Positions 5,855 through 6,382 of a DNA stretch of 6,382 bases are shown here, piece after piece. Source of the DNA: Bdellovibrionales bacterium (GTDB lineage Bacteria; Bdellovibrionota; Bdellovibrionia; Bdellovibrionales; UBA1609). The position numbers and the translations under genes were made by a program. The notes below the pieces were generated by a model, which did not search any database, was not told the origin of the DNA, and saw only the letters and a program-made list of their open reading frames with translations. Position 1 is the first letter of the stretch; every line of letters begins with the position of its first letter. Location of the stretch: positions 1-6,382 of the forward strand of contig JAGRAG010000392.1 of NCBI GenBank assembly GCA_020435025.1. The letters are read 5' to 3'.

Positions 5855-6382
5855 ATGTCAGATTTGGAAAAAGATATTCCACCTCCGGGAAGTCCACTGC
5901 CTCCGAAACAAGTCTCACTAGATGAAATTGAAGATGGTGTGAGAAAGTTACTTATTGGTTTAGGACAAGGTTCTAAAAGTGAAGTGATGGATAACACTCC
6001 TCGTCGAGTGGCGGAAATGTATCAAGATATCATCAATGCTCCCTGGTGTGACATAGAAATTCCTTGGAAGTGTTTTCCCAATGCAGATGAAGACGGCTCG
6101 CCATTAATGGATGATCTTGTCATTGTCACAGATTGTCATTTTGTTAGCATTTGCGAGCATCATCTAGCGCCTGCGTTAGGTATCGCACACTTTGCCTATG
6201 TTCCTGACAAAGTGATCACTGGATACTCGAAAGTGAAAAAAGGTTTGAACTACTTGGCTCGACAGCCGCAGTTAAACGAACGCCTACTCAAACAAACTTT
6301 AGATGTCTTAGAGTCTGTTTTAAAACCCAAAGGGGTGGGCCTTATTTTACAGAGCACTCATATGTGTTTGGTTTGCAAGTCC
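5855..6382 (+). CDS. folE: GTP cyclohydrolase I (partial, cut by the right edge)
   Basis: This enzyme converts GTP to 7,8-dihydroneopterin triphosphate, the first step towards tetrahydrofolate and other pterins. The visible 176 codons run from ATG at 5855, preceded by GGAG at 5844-5847 with a 7-base spacing. The N-terminus is Pro-rich (IPPPGSPLPPK, 8-18). The signature motifs are TPRRVAEMY (48-56), SICEHHLAP (98-106) and STHMC (167-171). Zinc ligands Cys100, His103 and Cys171 and the active-site histidines His102 and His169 align with E. coli Cys110, His113, Cys181, His112 and His179, at a constant offset of ten. Residues expected to contact GTP differ: E. coli Arg139, Gln151 and Arg185 correspond to Lys129, Asn141 and Lys175. 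About 15-30 residues are probably missing at the C-terminus. The 6-pyruvoyl-tetrahydropterin-synthase and FolE2 families are excluded by the CEHH and HMC motifs. Confidence 0.93.
   Translation, partial: MSDLEKDIPPPGSPLPPKQVSLDEIEDGVRKLLIGLGQGSKSEVMDNTPRRVAEMYQDIINAPWCDIEIPWKCFPNADEDGSPLMDDLVIVTDCHFVSICEHHLAPALGIAHFAYVPDKVITGYSKVKKGLNYLARQPQLNERLLKQTLDVLESVLKPKGVGLILQSTHMCLVCKS

Noticed and set aside
5736..5918. A 60-codon minus-strand frame overlapping the regulator start by 4 bases (ATGA)
   Set aside because: It starts inside folE, covers the divergent promoter region and the FNR-type box, and encodes nothing protein-like. The ATGA overlap looks coincidental.

Overview
This window is a stretch of ordinary bacterial chromosome of moderate GC (low to mid 40s percent by eye). 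It holds seven genes, tightly packed on both strands, with no sign of phage, transposon, plasmid or CRISPR. The mix is a single-cluster ferredoxin, release factor 3, a uridine kinase, a Hanks-type Ser/Thr kinase with one membrane span and an exported C-terminal region, a Crp/Fnr regulator, GTP cyclohydrolase I and a secreted protein. It points to a Gram-negative bacterium, possibly Bdellovibrionota or an older 'deltaproteobacterial' relative. That assignment is an impression from protein style and was not checked by a search.

Layout, left to right: (1) bases 1-181, minus strand, the N-terminus of a secreted protein cut by the window edge, with an AT-rich palindrome and tandem repeat just upstream. 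(2) 357-593, minus, a 78-residue [4Fe-4S] ferredoxin with a good sigma-70-type promoter. (3) 841-3117, plus, a two-gene operon, prfC (release factor 3) then a uridine kinase gene 6 bases later. (4) 3114-4916, minus, a 600-residue membrane Ser/Thr kinase whose stop codon overlaps that of the uridine kinase gene in a shared TTAA. (5) 5083-5739, minus, a Crp/Fnr-type regulator. (6) 5855 to the right edge, plus, folE (GTP cyclohydrolase I), divergent from the regulator and missing only its C-terminus. The intergenic gaps are all under 230 bases.

Functionally these are mostly separate housekeeping genes: translation termination, pyrimidine salvage, electron transfer, and folate or pterin synthesis. 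Two signalling genes (kinase and Crp/Fnr regulator) sit beside each other. The sequence does not show one integrated new system. The points most worth a second look are a perfect FNR-type box (TTGATAAATATCAA) between the Crp/Fnr gene and folE, in a regulator that lacks both FNR's cysteine set and a key cAMP-contacting Glu; a FolE that keeps its zinc and catalytic residues but has three conservative changes at expected GTP contacts; the kinase's exported domain; and the palindrome at the start of the secreted-protein gene.
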